A stretch of DNA of 51,812 nt, taken from positions 1-51,812 of the forward strand of contig JAEYRB010000025.1 of assembly GCA_023409735.1 (NCBI GenBank), given 5' to 3'. Below are positions 9,118-17,136 of this stretch, piece by piece (position 1 is the stretch's first letter; every line of letters begins with the position of its first letter). The DNA is from Bacillota bacterium. GTDB lineage: Bacteria > Bacillota > Clostridia > Acetivibrionales > DTU013. The notes below the pieces were generated by a model that was given only the letters and a program-made list of their open reading frames with translations, had not been told where the DNA came from and searched no databases. A program made the translations under genes and the position numbers.

Positions 9118-10380
9118 ATGCGCGTTAGGTGCAGTAAACCCTTCAACATCTATCTTACGGGACAGGGAATATCAAACCTTGGAGATTCCTTTAGATTTAT
9201 TGCTGTTACTATACTTATTTTTAACATTACAGGATCGGGTTTGAATGCTGCTGCAGGTCTTGCGCTTTCTTCAATTCCCGGCATAATAGCATCACCCTTT
9301 GCCGGCGTATTGGAAGAAAAAATGGATGAGAGGCGCGTTCTTGTAGTTATAGAGCTGGTTAGAACAGCCATAGTTCCACTTTTTATTATAGCCGAACAAA
9401 TCATATATGTTTATATGCTTTTAGTACTTCTGGCTTTGCTCGATATATTTTATATGCCTTCAAAGAGAAAGTATATATTGAGAACTACCGGTAGAAACGG
9501 CGCGGTAAAGGCAAATTCTCTGCTTACAGGAGTGTCAGGAGCAGCGTATCTGGCAGGACCTATGGCAGCAGGCATCCTTACTGATTCCAGAGGTTATCAG
9601 CCTGCAATAATTATTGCCGCGATATGCTGTGGTATATCAGCCATTTTCACTTACGTCTCAGGAAGCCTTTGCAGTGAAGCATCTTATACAGATAATATAA
9701 AAAGAACCGGTAGTGGTATAAAACCTTATAATACAGTTGTAAGTAATGTAAATGGTATAAGGTCTCATAATACTGTTGGAGAGTTTATTAGCGGTATTAA
9801 GTATTGCTATACTGACATAAATGTTAGACCACTGATCTTTATAAGCTACATTCTTGGCTTTTGCGTTATTTCTATAAATATGGTGTTCTACCCATTCGCA
9901 TTTGATGTGCTCAAAGTAACTGCAAGGGGTTGGAGCCTTATGATAACTATCTATTATGGCACTAATCTTGTAGCCATGCTGATAGTAAAGAAGCTTGACA
10001 AATTTCTGAAAAAAAATGAGATAAATATGAACAGAATGCTATACACTGGACTGATAATTACAGCCGCAATATGGGGTATTTATGCTCTTACTGAAAATAT
10101 CGCATATGTTTTAGCCCTCCAGTTTGTTGAGGGCTCAGTTATTGCAATGTGTGGAATTATCCTGGCGGCGAAATTTCAGCTTAAGACTGAAAAACGGTTT
10201 ATGGCTAGAGTCTCAAGTATCAATGAGTTATTTGCTAATGTCGGAAAAATCATTGGTCTGAGCGCTTCAGCATTATTGATCGGTTTTTCTACATATAGAG
10301 CAGTATTCGTCTTTTGCACTGTGGTTATGTTTTTATTCGCCGCATATGGAATTATATTCACAAAAGGGCATGCAGGATAA
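9118..10380 (+). CDS. MFS transporter
   Basis: This 420-residue, 12-segment membrane protein follows the major facilitator pattern. The start IYLTGQGISNLGDSFRFIAV resembles the macrolide-efflux-like MFS group, and the loop between helices 2 and 3 has GVLEEKMDERRVLV. A Ser/Asn-rich cytoplasmic loop (about residues 180-215) separates the two halves. The cargo cannot be told from sequence. The ATG is preceded by AAAGGAA. It stands alone and is followed, convergently, by the small membrane protein gene at 10409-10582. Confidence 0.85.
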   Translation: MRVRCSKPFNIYLTGQGISNLGDSFRFIAVTILIFNITGSGLNAAAGLALSSIPGIIASPFAGVLEEKMDERRVLVVIELVRTAIVPLFIIAEQIIYVYMLLVLLALLDIFYMPSKRKYILRTTGRNGAVKANSLLTGVSGAAYLAGPMAAGILTDSRGYQPAIIIAAICCGISAIFTYVSGSLCSEASYTDNIKRTGSGIKPYNTVVSNVNGIRSHNTVGEFISGIKYCYTDINVRPLIFISYILGFCVISINMVFYPFAFDVLKVTARGWSLMITIYYGTNLVAMLIVKKLDKFLKKNEINMNRMLYTGLIITAAIWGIYALTENIAYVLALQFVEGSVIAMCGIILAAKFQLKTEKRFMARVSSINELFANVGKIIGLSASALLIGFSTYRAVFVFCTVVMFLFAAYGIIFTKGHAG

Positions 10381-10408
10381 TTTGCATATTACAACAGCGC
10401 ACCGAGCA

Positions 10409-10582
10409 TTATCTCCTGTAACCTCTCATTATATAACCAAGCATAAGTCCGCCGACAAAAAGCACACCTGCAACAGCAGCAGCGGTTCCAACGTTCATGT
10501 CAATAAAGCTATCCTGATTATTGCATTTACTGTTTTTCTTCATTTCGACAATAGGATATTTTCTTACCATATTATACCTCAT
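10409..10582 (-). CDS. Unrecognised 57-residue membrane protein
   Basis: The ORF starts at ATG 10582 with a perfect SD (AGGAGG, five bases before) and ends at TAA 10409-10411. The product is basic (starts MRYNMVRKYPIVEMKKN), then has one hydrophobic helix rich in Gly/Ala/Val (about residues 31-52) and a basic end GYRR. That is the pattern of a single-pass membrane peptide with a short tail. I do not recognise a family. A 15-bp tandem repeat begins 33 bases upstream of the start, so it lies in the leader or promoter. The SD is the main evidence that this is a gene. Confidence 0.7.
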   Translation of the reverse strand: MRYNMVRKYPIVEMKKNSKCNNQDSFIDMNVGTAAAVAGVLFVGGLMLGYIMRGYRR

Positions 10583-10614
10583 ATATACCTCCTGTTTCTT
10601 GGCTATTAGATTTG

Positions 10615-10732
10615 ATTAGTACGTCAGCTATCAGTATGTCAGCAATTAGTACATTAGCTATCAGTACGTCAGCTATCAGTACGTCAGCTATCAGTGCGTC
10701 AGCTATCAGTGCGTCAGCAATTAGTATACCCG
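10615..10732. repeat. 15-bp tandem repeat (minisatellite), seven and a half copies
   Basis: The unit is close to ATCAGTACGTCAGCT. Full copies start at 10615, 10630, 10645, 10660, 10675, 10690 and 10705, with a partial one at 10720. The spacing is exactly 15 bp throughout. It lies between the divergent 57-residue protein gene (-) and ymfF (+), near the SD of the former. Read on the minus strand it would encode a repeated LIADV-type pentapeptide, but that frame runs antisense into ymfF and has no SD, so I treat the repeat as non-coding. The rest of 10583-10884 holds no feature I recognise besides the ymfF SD. Confidence 0.93.
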
Positions 10733-10884
10733 TTTTTGCTGTGAATATTAAATATAATATTTCTTCCAGATATTGAATATTATATTTGTCATTTATTATA
10801 CTAAGTGTATAGTTGTTTATACCTTCTGATCGTTTGAGATTGTGGAAAAATAACAAAAACAATTTATAAGAAAGGGCGGAATAA

Positions 10885-12192
10885 ATGGAAAATATACTTG
10901 CATCTGAACGGGCCGTCAAGGCCGCTTCAGTCAACGGGACAGATATATACAGGGTGGATGCTGAAAAATTTAAAACCACCAGCATTAACTTCTTTTTCAT
11001 TGGACCTCTTAGTTCTTCCAATGCTACTATGAATGCGCTGCTTCCGGCTGTGCTTCGAAGAGGAAACGCAAAATTCAATACGCTAAAGAGTATATCTCTG
11101 CAGCATGAAAAGCTTTACGGAACAAGCTTCGACTGCGGGGTTACAAAAAAAGGTGAGCTGCATGTGATCCAGTTTTATACTGAATTCCTGTCACCAATGT
11201 ATGTACCCGGACAGGAGGATATGTTTTCAAAGGCTTTCGAGCTGTTCTCCGATATTATTTTCGATCCTTACCTTGAAAATGGATGCTTTAAAAAAGAGTA
11301 TGTTGACCAGGAAAAGGAAAAGCTTCGCATGCTTATTGAGGGCCGTGTTAATGACAAAATGCAATACTGTGTTGAGCGCTGCTTGGAAGAGGTCTGTAAG
11401 GATGAACCTTATGGAATATATGATTATGGCTCTGTCGATGACCTCGACAGAATAAATGCAGAAGACCTTACAAAGCATTATCACAAGGTTATTGAAACAT
11501 ATCAGCTTCAGGTCTATTTGGCAGGAAGTGTTGATGATAAACAGATAGACACTGTTAAAAGAAAGCTAGGTGAAATAAAAAGAGGAGAACCGGTCGAGAT
11601 AGTCAGCGGCTTCCGCTTGGACAGACCAAAGGAAGTAAGATATGTTACTGAGACGATGGATGTAACGCAGGGAAAGCTATGTCTGGGGTTCCGCACCAAT
11701 ATTGCGCCGGGCAGCAGTGAGTATCGAGCTTTGATGGTGTATAACGGGGTGCTCGGAGGAGGAATTAATTCGAAGCTGTTTCAAAATGTAAGAGAAAAGG
11801 CAAGCCTCGCTTATTATGCATACTCAAGACTTGAGAAGTTCAAAGGCCTGATGGTCATCAGCAGCGGAATAGAACTGAAAAACAGAGAAAAGGCACTTGA
11901 AATAATACTCAAGCAGCTGGAGGATATTAGAAATGGCATTATAACCGAGCAGGAGCTGGAGGGCACAGTAAAAAATATGGTAACTGGTGTGCAATCACTG
12001 TCGGACAATCAGATGAGTATTGTTGATTTTTATCTCAGCCAGAAGCTATCGGGCTCTGACGATACATTTGAAGACATAATTAACAGTATTACATCAGTGA
12101 CCATTGCTGACATTGTAAAAGCAGCATCAAATGTGGTGCTTGATACTGTATATTTTTTAACCGCACCGGATAATAATCCGAATAATAAATAG
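10885..12192 (+). CDS. ymfF: M16-family peptidase-like protein, YmfF type (no zinc motif)
   Basis: The 435-residue product has the two-lobed insulinase (M16) layout but lacks HxxEH: where the zinc site should be it reads LLPAVLRRGNAKFNTLKSISL. It keeps the family features LYGTSFDCGVTKKG, VRDKMQYC-like VNDKMQYCVERCLEE and FQNVREKASLAYYAYSRLE. M16 proteins of this kind work as an inactive partner of an active one, here the next gene. Bacillus homologues are annotated as associated with 5-aminopentanol modification of EF-P. Start ATG 10885 follows AAAGGGCGG. Confidence 0.88.
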   Translation: MENILASERAVKAASVNGTDIYRVDAEKFKTTSINFFFIGPLSSSNATMNALLPAVLRRGNAKFNTLKSISLQHEKLYGTSFDCGVTKKGELHVIQFYTEFLSPMYVPGQEDMFSKAFELFSDIIFDPYLENGCFKKEYVDQEKEKLRMLIEGRVNDKMQYCVERCLEEVCKDEPYGIYDYGSVDDLDRINAEDLTKHYHKVIETYQLQVYLAGSVDDKQIDTVKRKLGEIKRGEPVEIVSGFRLDRPKEVRYVTETMDVTQGKLCLGFRTNIAPGSSEYRALMVYNGVLGGGINSKLFQNVREKASLAYYAYSRLEKFKGLMVISSGIELKNREKALEIILKQLEDIRNGIITEQELEGTVKNMVTGVQSLSDNQMSIVDFYLSQKLSGSDDTFEDIINSITSVTIADIVKAASNVVLDTVYFLTAPDNNPNNK

Positions 12193-12284
12193 TGAATAAA
12201 GTAGCTGAAAAACGCTGCCAAGAACTATTAAGGCGTAATGCACATTGATCATAAGGCAATTGCAATGTAATTTAAAATAATTTA

Positions 12285-12369
12285 GCTACGCGATATATAT
12301 GATTATACCGCCTTCGACGGAAAATCTTTGGTGACTTACTGCATGCCCATCCATAATATATTGTGTAGC
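12285..12369. other. 85-nt structured element closed by a 14-bp stem, between ymfF and ymfH
   Basis: GCTACGCGATATAT (12285-12298) pairs along its whole length, with two G-U pairs, with ATATATTGTGTAGC (12356-12369). The loop contains a smaller CCG...CGG hairpin near 12308-12320. There is no T-run, and both flanking genes read +, so it is unlikely to be a terminator. It could be an mRNA processing or stability element or a small dispersed repeat. Confidence 0.5.
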
Positions 12370-12424
12370 GGAGCTTCAAAAATGTTTCATTGCAAATGCC
12401 ACAACAATTAAAGGAGTTGGGAAT

Positions 12425-13705
12425 ATGAATATAGTGAAAATAAGCTATGACAGTGCCGGTGAGGTGCTGTACCAATATGAGCACAGCAGCGGCCTTAAGG
12501 CCTTTGTTATACCTAAAAAGGGTTATTCTAAGAAATATGCCACCTTCGCGACCCACTATGGCTCAATAGATAATGAATTTGTGATTCCGGGAGATTCGCA
12601 GCCGACAAGGGTTCCTGATGGGATTGCTCATTTTCTTGAGCATAAGCTGTTTGAACAGAAGGATGGGAGCGTTATGGACAAATTTTCCAAGCTTGGCTCA
12701 AATCCTAATGCATATACGAGTTTTAACCAGACAGTTTATCTGTTCTCCTGTACAGATCATTTTGATGAAAATTTCAGACTGTTATTAAATTATGTTCAGA
12801 ATCCGTATATCACTGAAGAAAGTGTTGAAAAGGAAAAGGGTATAATTGGACAAGAGATTATGATGTACCAGGATGACCCGGGGTGGAGAGCCTTCTTCAA
12901 CCTGATCGGTTGCTTTTATTCCAAGCTGCCTGTCAGAACAGATATAGCCGGATCCATTGAGAGCATCAGCAAAATAAACAGAGATACTCTGTATAAGTGT
13001 TACAATACTTTTTATCACCCATCTAACATGATTATTGTTGTGGTAGGAGATGTTGAGCCACAGGGCGTATTTGACATGGTTGAGGAGCTGCTGGAAAAAA
13101 AGGATAAGAGACCTGAAATAGTTAGAATAGCACCGGAAGAACCAAAGAATATAAATAAGAACTATGCTCAGAAAAATATGTCAGTTTCAATGCCGATTTT
13201 TCAAACAGGCTATAGGGATAATTTCATAGGCAAGGGTAAAGAGCTGTTGATGAGAGAAATAGCAGTTAAGCTGCTGCTAGATGCGCTTATCGGCAGAAGC
13301 TCGGAGCTATATGAGCAGTTGTACACCGAAGGCCTTTTGAACTCTACGTTCGACACTGACTATGTTATAGAAAATGCATATGCATTTTCTGTGCTGGGCG
13401 GTGAGTCAAAGGAGCCCGCACAGGTCTGTGAAAAATTCCGTGAAGCAGTTCAGAAAACAAAAAAATCAGGTATTGACCGTCAGACATATGACAGGCTTAT
13501 AAAAGCCATGATAGGCAGATATATGAGGCAGTTTAATTCAGTAGAAAGAATATCCCATTCATTTATATCTGTTCATTTCAAGGGCGTCAGCATGTTTGAC
13601 TATTTAGATGTTTATGATAAAATATCACTTGAATATGTAAATAAGATATTTAGAGAGCATTTTGACGAGGATAACATGTCAATGTCTGTTATTAAGCCAA
13701 TTTAG
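12425..13705 (+). CDS. ymfH: M16-family zinc peptidase, YmfH type
   Basis: This is the active partner of the preceding gene. The inverted zinc motif HFLEH (HxxEH) is at about residue 70 in GIAHFLEHKLFE, with the downstream Glu provided by KEKGIIGQEIMMYQDDP about 75 residues later. FGSNPNAY-like LGSNPNAYTSFNQTVY and SKLPVRTDIAGS are also family features. Length 426 is normal. The SD AAAGGAG precedes ATG 12425. The pairing of YmfF and YmfH is conserved in firmicutes; the natural substrate here is unknown. The stop is 13 bases before the lgt start. Confidence 0.92.
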   Translation: MNIVKISYDSAGEVLYQYEHSSGLKAFVIPKKGYSKKYATFATHYGSIDNEFVIPGDSQPTRVPDGIAHFLEHKLFEQKDGSVMDKFSKLGSNPNAYTSFNQTVYLFSCTDHFDENFRLLLNYVQNPYITEESVEKEKGIIGQEIMMYQDDPGWRAFFNLIGCFYSKLPVRTDIAGSIESISKINRDTLYKCYNTFYHPSNMIIVVVGDVEPQGVFDMVEELLEKKDKRPEIVRIAPEEPKNINKNYAQKNMSVSMPIFQTGYRDNFIGKGKELLMREIAVKLLLDALIGRSSELYEQLYTEGLLNSTFDTDYVIENAYAFSVLGGESKEPAQVCEKFREAVQKTKKSGIDRQTYDRLIKAMIGRYMRQFNSVERISHSFISVHFKGVSMFDYLDVYDKISLEYVNKIFREHFDEDNMSMSVIKPI

Positions 13706-13718
13706 AGGGGGAATTAGA

Positions 13719-14792
13719 ATGGTTACTCAATTTCCGGGTCTTGGTTTGAATTTTGAGGTCAACAATGTGGCATTCAAGGTGTTTGGCTTATCTGTATACT
13801 GGTACGGCATAATCATTGCTTTTGCATTTTTGGCGGCAGTTGTTCTGGCCTTACGCAGCTGTAAAAGCTTTGATATAGACCAGGACACCATTTTGGATGG
13901 AGTTCTCATTGCAGTGCCGGCGGCAATTATTGTTGCACGACTCTATTATGTTGCTTTTTCGTGGAATGAGTATAAAGACGATCTACTGAAAATATTTGAT
14001 ACGAGAAGCGGAGGATTGGCAATATACGGGGGAGTTATCGGAGCTGCTCTGGCTGTATTTATTTATGCAAAAGTAAAGAAGATACCATTCTTGAAGCTTA
14101 TGGATTTTGCGGCCCCTTATATTATACTTGGACAAGCTATTGGAAGGTGGGGAAACTTCATAAACCAGGAGGCCTTTGGATCACAGACGCAGCTTCCCTG
14201 GAGGATGAATGGAACCTATGCTGATCAATATATTATGAGCAATGGGCTTGACCCTGCAGTATGGGGCGTTCACCCCACATTTCTTTATGAATCTCTTTGG
14301 AACATCGCTGTTTTTGCTGTCCTACTGGCATTCAGAAGAAAGAAGAAGCTTAACGGAGAAGTTGTTTCGCTGTATTTGATCCTTTATGGTATTGGCAGAT
14401 TTATAATAGAAGGTCTGAGAACAGACAGCCTGATGCTGGGAAGTATAAGATTTTCACAGCTGCTTTCAATCGTGCTTGTACTGGTACTTATCCCTGTGTT
14501 CATATATAGGCGTGTAAAATTGTCAAGGAAGACAGAAGAACAGCCTACAGAGCTAGGACAGAGCAAGTATGGAGATCTCCTTATGAAAATGAAGGAGGAA
14601 GAAAAGGCTGAGTTGGAGAAGGCTGAACAGGAAAAGGCAGCTACCAACGCAGAGAATGTATCCGTTGACACGGAGGATGAGTCAATAGATGAGAATAAAG
14701 AAACTTCAGAGGATGCATCGGTAGATGCGGACAATGAAGTAAATATGGATGAGTTGAATGAATCAGCTGAGAAAGATGAGACTAAAGCGTAA
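13719..14792 (+). CDS. lgt: Prolipoprotein diacylglyceryl transferase with acidic C-terminal tail
   Basis: Lgt moves diacylglycerol from phosphatidylglycerol to the lipobox Cys of prolipoproteins in the membrane. The core (about residues 1-270) has seven membrane segments, the signature GQAIGRWGNFINQEAFG near residue 140, and HPTFLYESLWN and the YGIGRFIIEGLRTDS end motif. Beyond it a charged tail of about 85 residues rich in Glu, Asp, Lys and Ala has no counterpart in Escherichia coli Lgt, is likely cytoplasmic and may form a helix. Start: ATG 13719 after AGAGGGGG; a longer frame from 13662 overlaps ymfH and lacks support. Confidence 0.94.
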   Translation: MVTQFPGLGLNFEVNNVAFKVFGLSVYWYGIIIAFAFLAAVVLALRSCKSFDIDQDTILDGVLIAVPAAIIVARLYYVAFSWNEYKDDLLKIFDTRSGGLAIYGGVIGAALAVFIYAKVKKIPFLKLMDFAAPYIILGQAIGRWGNFINQEAFGSQTQLPWRMNGTYADQYIMSNGLDPAVWGVHPTFLYESLWNIAVFAVLLAFRRKKKLNGEVVSLYLILYGIGRFIIEGLRTDSLMLGSIRFSQLLSIVLVLVLIPVFIYRRVKLSRKTEEQPTELGQSKYGDLLMKMKEEEKAELEKAEQEKAATNAENVSVDTEDESIDENKETSEDASVDADNEVNMDELNESAEKDETKA

Positions 14793-14797
14793 AACAG

Positions 14798-14938
14798 ATG
14801 AGGGTACAGAGAATTCTTGCTGATGACATAATGAATGAAGCAGATAAAAAACAGGAAAAGTCAAAGCAGATACTTATAGCTCAAAACCCGATTAAACTGA
14901 TGGCATTTACTTTAAGCAGTATTGTTGAGAATGTATGA
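14798..14938 (+). CDS. Possible 46-residue ORF after lgt
   Basis: An ATG six bases after the lgt stop opens a 46-codon frame rich in Lys/Gln in the middle and hydrophobic at the end. A second short frame (about 32 codons, starting ATG 14931 and containing ECKEC) overlaps its stop in ATGTATGA fashion. Neither has a clear SD and I recognise neither. They could be remnants of one frameshifted gene or chance frames. Confidence 0.25.
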   Translation: MRVQRILADDIMNEADKKQEKSKQILIAQNPIKLMAFTLSSIVENV

Positions 14939-15056
14939 ATATAAAGAATGTAAAGAATGTTCCGGAGAGGAGGCAGTTTCTGATGATAATAATTCATTGG
15001 AAGCTGCCGTAAAAAGTAGAGAGGGATAGACTGACTAATTGGATATTGGTGGGGAA

Positions 15057-16223
15057 ATGCGTTTTGTAGAAAAGACTAAAAGCATAAATTATATAAAGCA
15101 GTTTGATTACATGCTTTTTACTGCAGTTCTGCTGCTTTCCTTCATTGGTATTGCAGTTCTTAAGAGTGCCATTGGAGAGGATGGTATGAGCAGTACTCTG
15201 CTCAAGCAAATTATATGTCTGGCATTAGGAATACTGCTGGCAATTGTGATCAGCTTTCTTGATTATAAGGATTTCAAGGTTCTAGGGGTAGTTCTATATG
15301 TTGCAAGCATATTGCTTCTTTGCCTGGTGTTAGTACCTAAAGTTGGAATAACGGTAAATGGCAGCACCAGCTGGCTTAAGTTGCCGGTAATTGGCAGATT
15401 TCAGCCCTCTGAGATCGCAAAGGTGGCATTTGCTGTAACTGTACCGGTTTTTTTTGAGAGACTTAAGGATGGAAAGGATATTACTAAAAATACTATCAAG
15501 CTTTTAATTTATGCAGGTATACCAATAGGACTTGTTGTACTGCAAAGAGATATTGGTACATCTTTGGTGTTCTTGTTCTCGATTGTTGTAATGCTGTTTA
15601 TTTACGGTATACCGTATAGGTATTTTCTTATAGCTATAGGCGCATGTATTGCAGCTGCGCCTGTTCTGTGGTTTTTTGTAATACCGAAGTATTTTAGCCA
15701 CATTAAAGATAGAATCATATCTTTTTTATATCCCGAATCCGACCTGCTGGGAGCGGGTATGCAGGTGTATCGCTCAAAAATGACCATAGGCTCAGGCCAG
15801 CTTTTTGGTAAGGGATTATTCAACGGACTGCAGACACACAATAGCGGCTCCGTAGCAAGTGCATATAATGTACCGTTCAAACAAACTGACTTTATATTCT
15901 CCGTAATAGGGGAGGAACTGGGCTTTATAGGCTCAGTAGCAGTAATAGTGATTATCTTTTTCATATTGCTTAGGTGCATATATATAGCAACTCAATCAAG
16001 AGATGCATATGGAACGTTTGTTGTAATTTGTATCGCTTCAATGCTGGCATTCCATTTTTTTGAGAATATTGGTATGTGTATCGGAGTCCTTCCTGTAACG
16101 GGAATACCGCTTCCTTTTGTTAGCCAAGGCGGCAGTTCATTGGTCGCAAATTATATTAATGTGGGATTGCTGCTTAGTGTTTCAATGCGTCGTAAAAAGG
16201 CCATATTTAATTCATCCCAGTAA
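15057..16223 (+). CDS. rodA: RodA/FtsW/SpoVE-family peptidoglycan polymerase, RodA-like
   Basis: SEDS proteins polymerise glycan strands from lipid II, in partnership with a class B PBP. The product is about 388 residues with ten membrane segments. Motifs: NGSTSWLKLPVIGRFQPSE in the large loop, QRDIGTSLVF, a KTDFIFSVIGEELGF-like QTDFIFSVIGEELGF, and PVTGIPLPFVSQGGSS near the end. Unlike the second SEDS gene at 25584 it lies outside the mur genes, next to lgt, so RodA (elongation) is the better name. ATG 15057 follows GGTGGGG; an in-frame TTG at 15039 is the alternative. Confidence 0.85.
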   Translation: MRFVEKTKSINYIKQFDYMLFTAVLLLSFIGIAVLKSAIGEDGMSSTLLKQIICLALGILLAIVISFLDYKDFKVLGVVLYVASILLLCLVLVPKVGITVNGSTSWLKLPVIGRFQPSEIAKVAFAVTVPVFFERLKDGKDITKNTIKLLIYAGIPIGLVVLQRDIGTSLVFLFSIVVMLFIYGIPYRYFLIAIGACIAAAPVLWFFVIPKYFSHIKDRIISFLYPESDLLGAGMQVYRSKMTIGSGQLFGKGLFNGLQTHNSGSVASAYNVPFKQTDFIFSVIGEELGFIGSVAVIVIIFFILLRCIYIATQSRDAYGTFVVICIASMLAFHFFENIGMCIGVLPVTGIPLPFVSQGGSSLVANYINVGLLLSVSMRRKKAIFNSSQ

Positions 16224-16264
16224 AACTACCGATTTACCATGTACCATATAAGGTATCGATTATT

Positions 16265-16293
16265 ACAACTGCTATATTAGCAGTTGTTGTTTT
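16265..16293 (+). terminator. Terminator after rodA
   Basis: ACAACTGCTA (16265-16274) and TAGCAGTTGT (16278-16287) form a perfect 10-bp stem with a 3-nt loop, followed by TGTTTT (16288-16293). Confidence 0.8.
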
Positions 16294-16421
16294 GGTTCTG
16301 TGCCAATAGTTGGGCGGGCCTCTTGCAAAATAGAATATTGAGGTATTTTTCTGGCAGATAATCTAGTTGGTATATAGGTTACTGCCAGTTTTATTTATGG
16401 CGTTGACCGAAGGTCTGCAGC

Positions 16422-16460
16422 AAAAAGTCGAGGAGTGCTCGATGCCCTCCTTGACTTTTA
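16422..16460. terminator. Long bidirectional hairpin in the rodA-mraZ gap
   Basis: AAAAAGTCGAGGAG (16422-16435) pairs with CTCCTTGACTTTTA (16447-16460) except for one G-T and the outer end, with A-runs on one side and T-runs on the other. It can terminate transcription in either direction and insulates the dcw promoter. The remainder of 16294-16602 is AT-rich and holds nothing else I recognise. Confidence 0.7.
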
Positions 16461-16602
16461 TTAATTTAAGCATCAAACAGAGGCCAAGCTGATACCGCAA
16501 TAATGCAATAAAATAAATAATTAAAACAATACTAATTACCAATAAATTAATGAAGGTTCCTAAATTGCGTTATTAATATTTTAAGGAAATATAAAATATG
16601 TA

Positions 16603-16631
16603 TTGATTCATTAATAAAAATGGTCTAAAAT
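16603..16631 (+). promoter_or_regulatory. Promoter of the mraZ (dcw) operon
   Basis: TTGATT (16603-16608) and TAAAAT (16626-16631) are separated by exactly 17 bp, a good sigma-A match. The start of transcription would be near 16638, directly before the MraZ boxes. Confidence 0.75.
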
Positions 16632-16639
16632 AATAAGAA

Positions 16640-16679
16640 AGTGGAGTGAAGTGGTTGAAAGTGGTTGACAGTGAATGAA
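16640..16679 (+). promoter_or_regulatory. MraZ operator: four 10-bp direct repeats
   Basis: AGTGGAGTGA, AGTGGTTGAA, AGTGGTTGAC and AGTGAATGAA follow one another at 16640, 16650, 16660 and 16670. MraZ is known to bind arrays of GTGG-type boxes at one helical turn spacing upstream of its own gene, so this is the expected autoregulatory site. The array covers the start of the transcript and ends 14 bases before the mraZ start codon. Confidence 0.9.
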
Positions 16680-16693
16680 AAGAGGTGAATTAA

Positions 16694-17125
16694 TTGTTCT
16701 ACGGTGAATTTCAACATACGATAGATCCAAAAGGCAGGGTCATAATACCTGCTGCCTTTAGGAACGAACTCGGTGAGAAATTCATGATAACAAAAGGCCT
16801 TGAGGGATGTCTGTTTATATTCTCTCAAGAACAGTGGAGCAATTTAGTGAATAAGATTGAAACACTCCCTCTTTCTAATAACAATGCAAGAGCTTTCAAC
16901 AGATTTTTCTTTTCCACTGCAGCTGAGTGTGAACTGGACAAGAACTATCGTATACTTGTTCCTCAGGCATTAAGAACACATGCAGAATTGGAGAAGGATA
17001 TCAGCATCATAGGTGTAGGCAACAGAGTTGAAGTATGGAGCAAGGATAAGTGGGAAAAATACACCCAGGATGACAGCCTAAGCCCTGACAGCATTGCAGA
17101 AACAATGTCTATGCTGGGAATATAA
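16694..17125 (+). CDS. mraZ: Transcriptional regulator MraZ
   Basis: MraZ is an AbrB-fold DNA-binding protein that controls the division and cell wall cluster it heads. The 143-residue product begins FYGEFQHTIDPKGRVIIPAAFR, the family hallmark, and has a second copy of the fold from about residue 75 (FFSTAAECELDKNYRILVPQALR). The start is TTG 16694 with SD AGAGGTG; family N-termini agree. It reads into rsmH after 11 bases. Confidence 0.96.
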   Translation: MFYGEFQHTIDPKGRVIIPAAFRNELGEKFMITKGLEGCLFIFSQEQWSNLVNKIETLPLSNNNARAFNRFFFSTAAECELDKNYRILVPQALRTHAELEKDISIIGVGNRVEVWSKDKWEKYTQDDSLSPDSIAETMSMLGI

Positions 17126-17136
17126 GGGGCACAGAT

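Noticed and set aside
10615..10732. Possible CRISPR array
   Set aside because: Units are 15 bp and directly adjacent, with no spacers and no cas genes.
10572..11078. 168-codon minus-strand frame with a LIADV-type repeat
   Set aside because: Its first third is antisense to the well-supported ymfF start, it has no SD, and the repeat is explained by a 15-bp DNA minisatellite that keeps any frame open.
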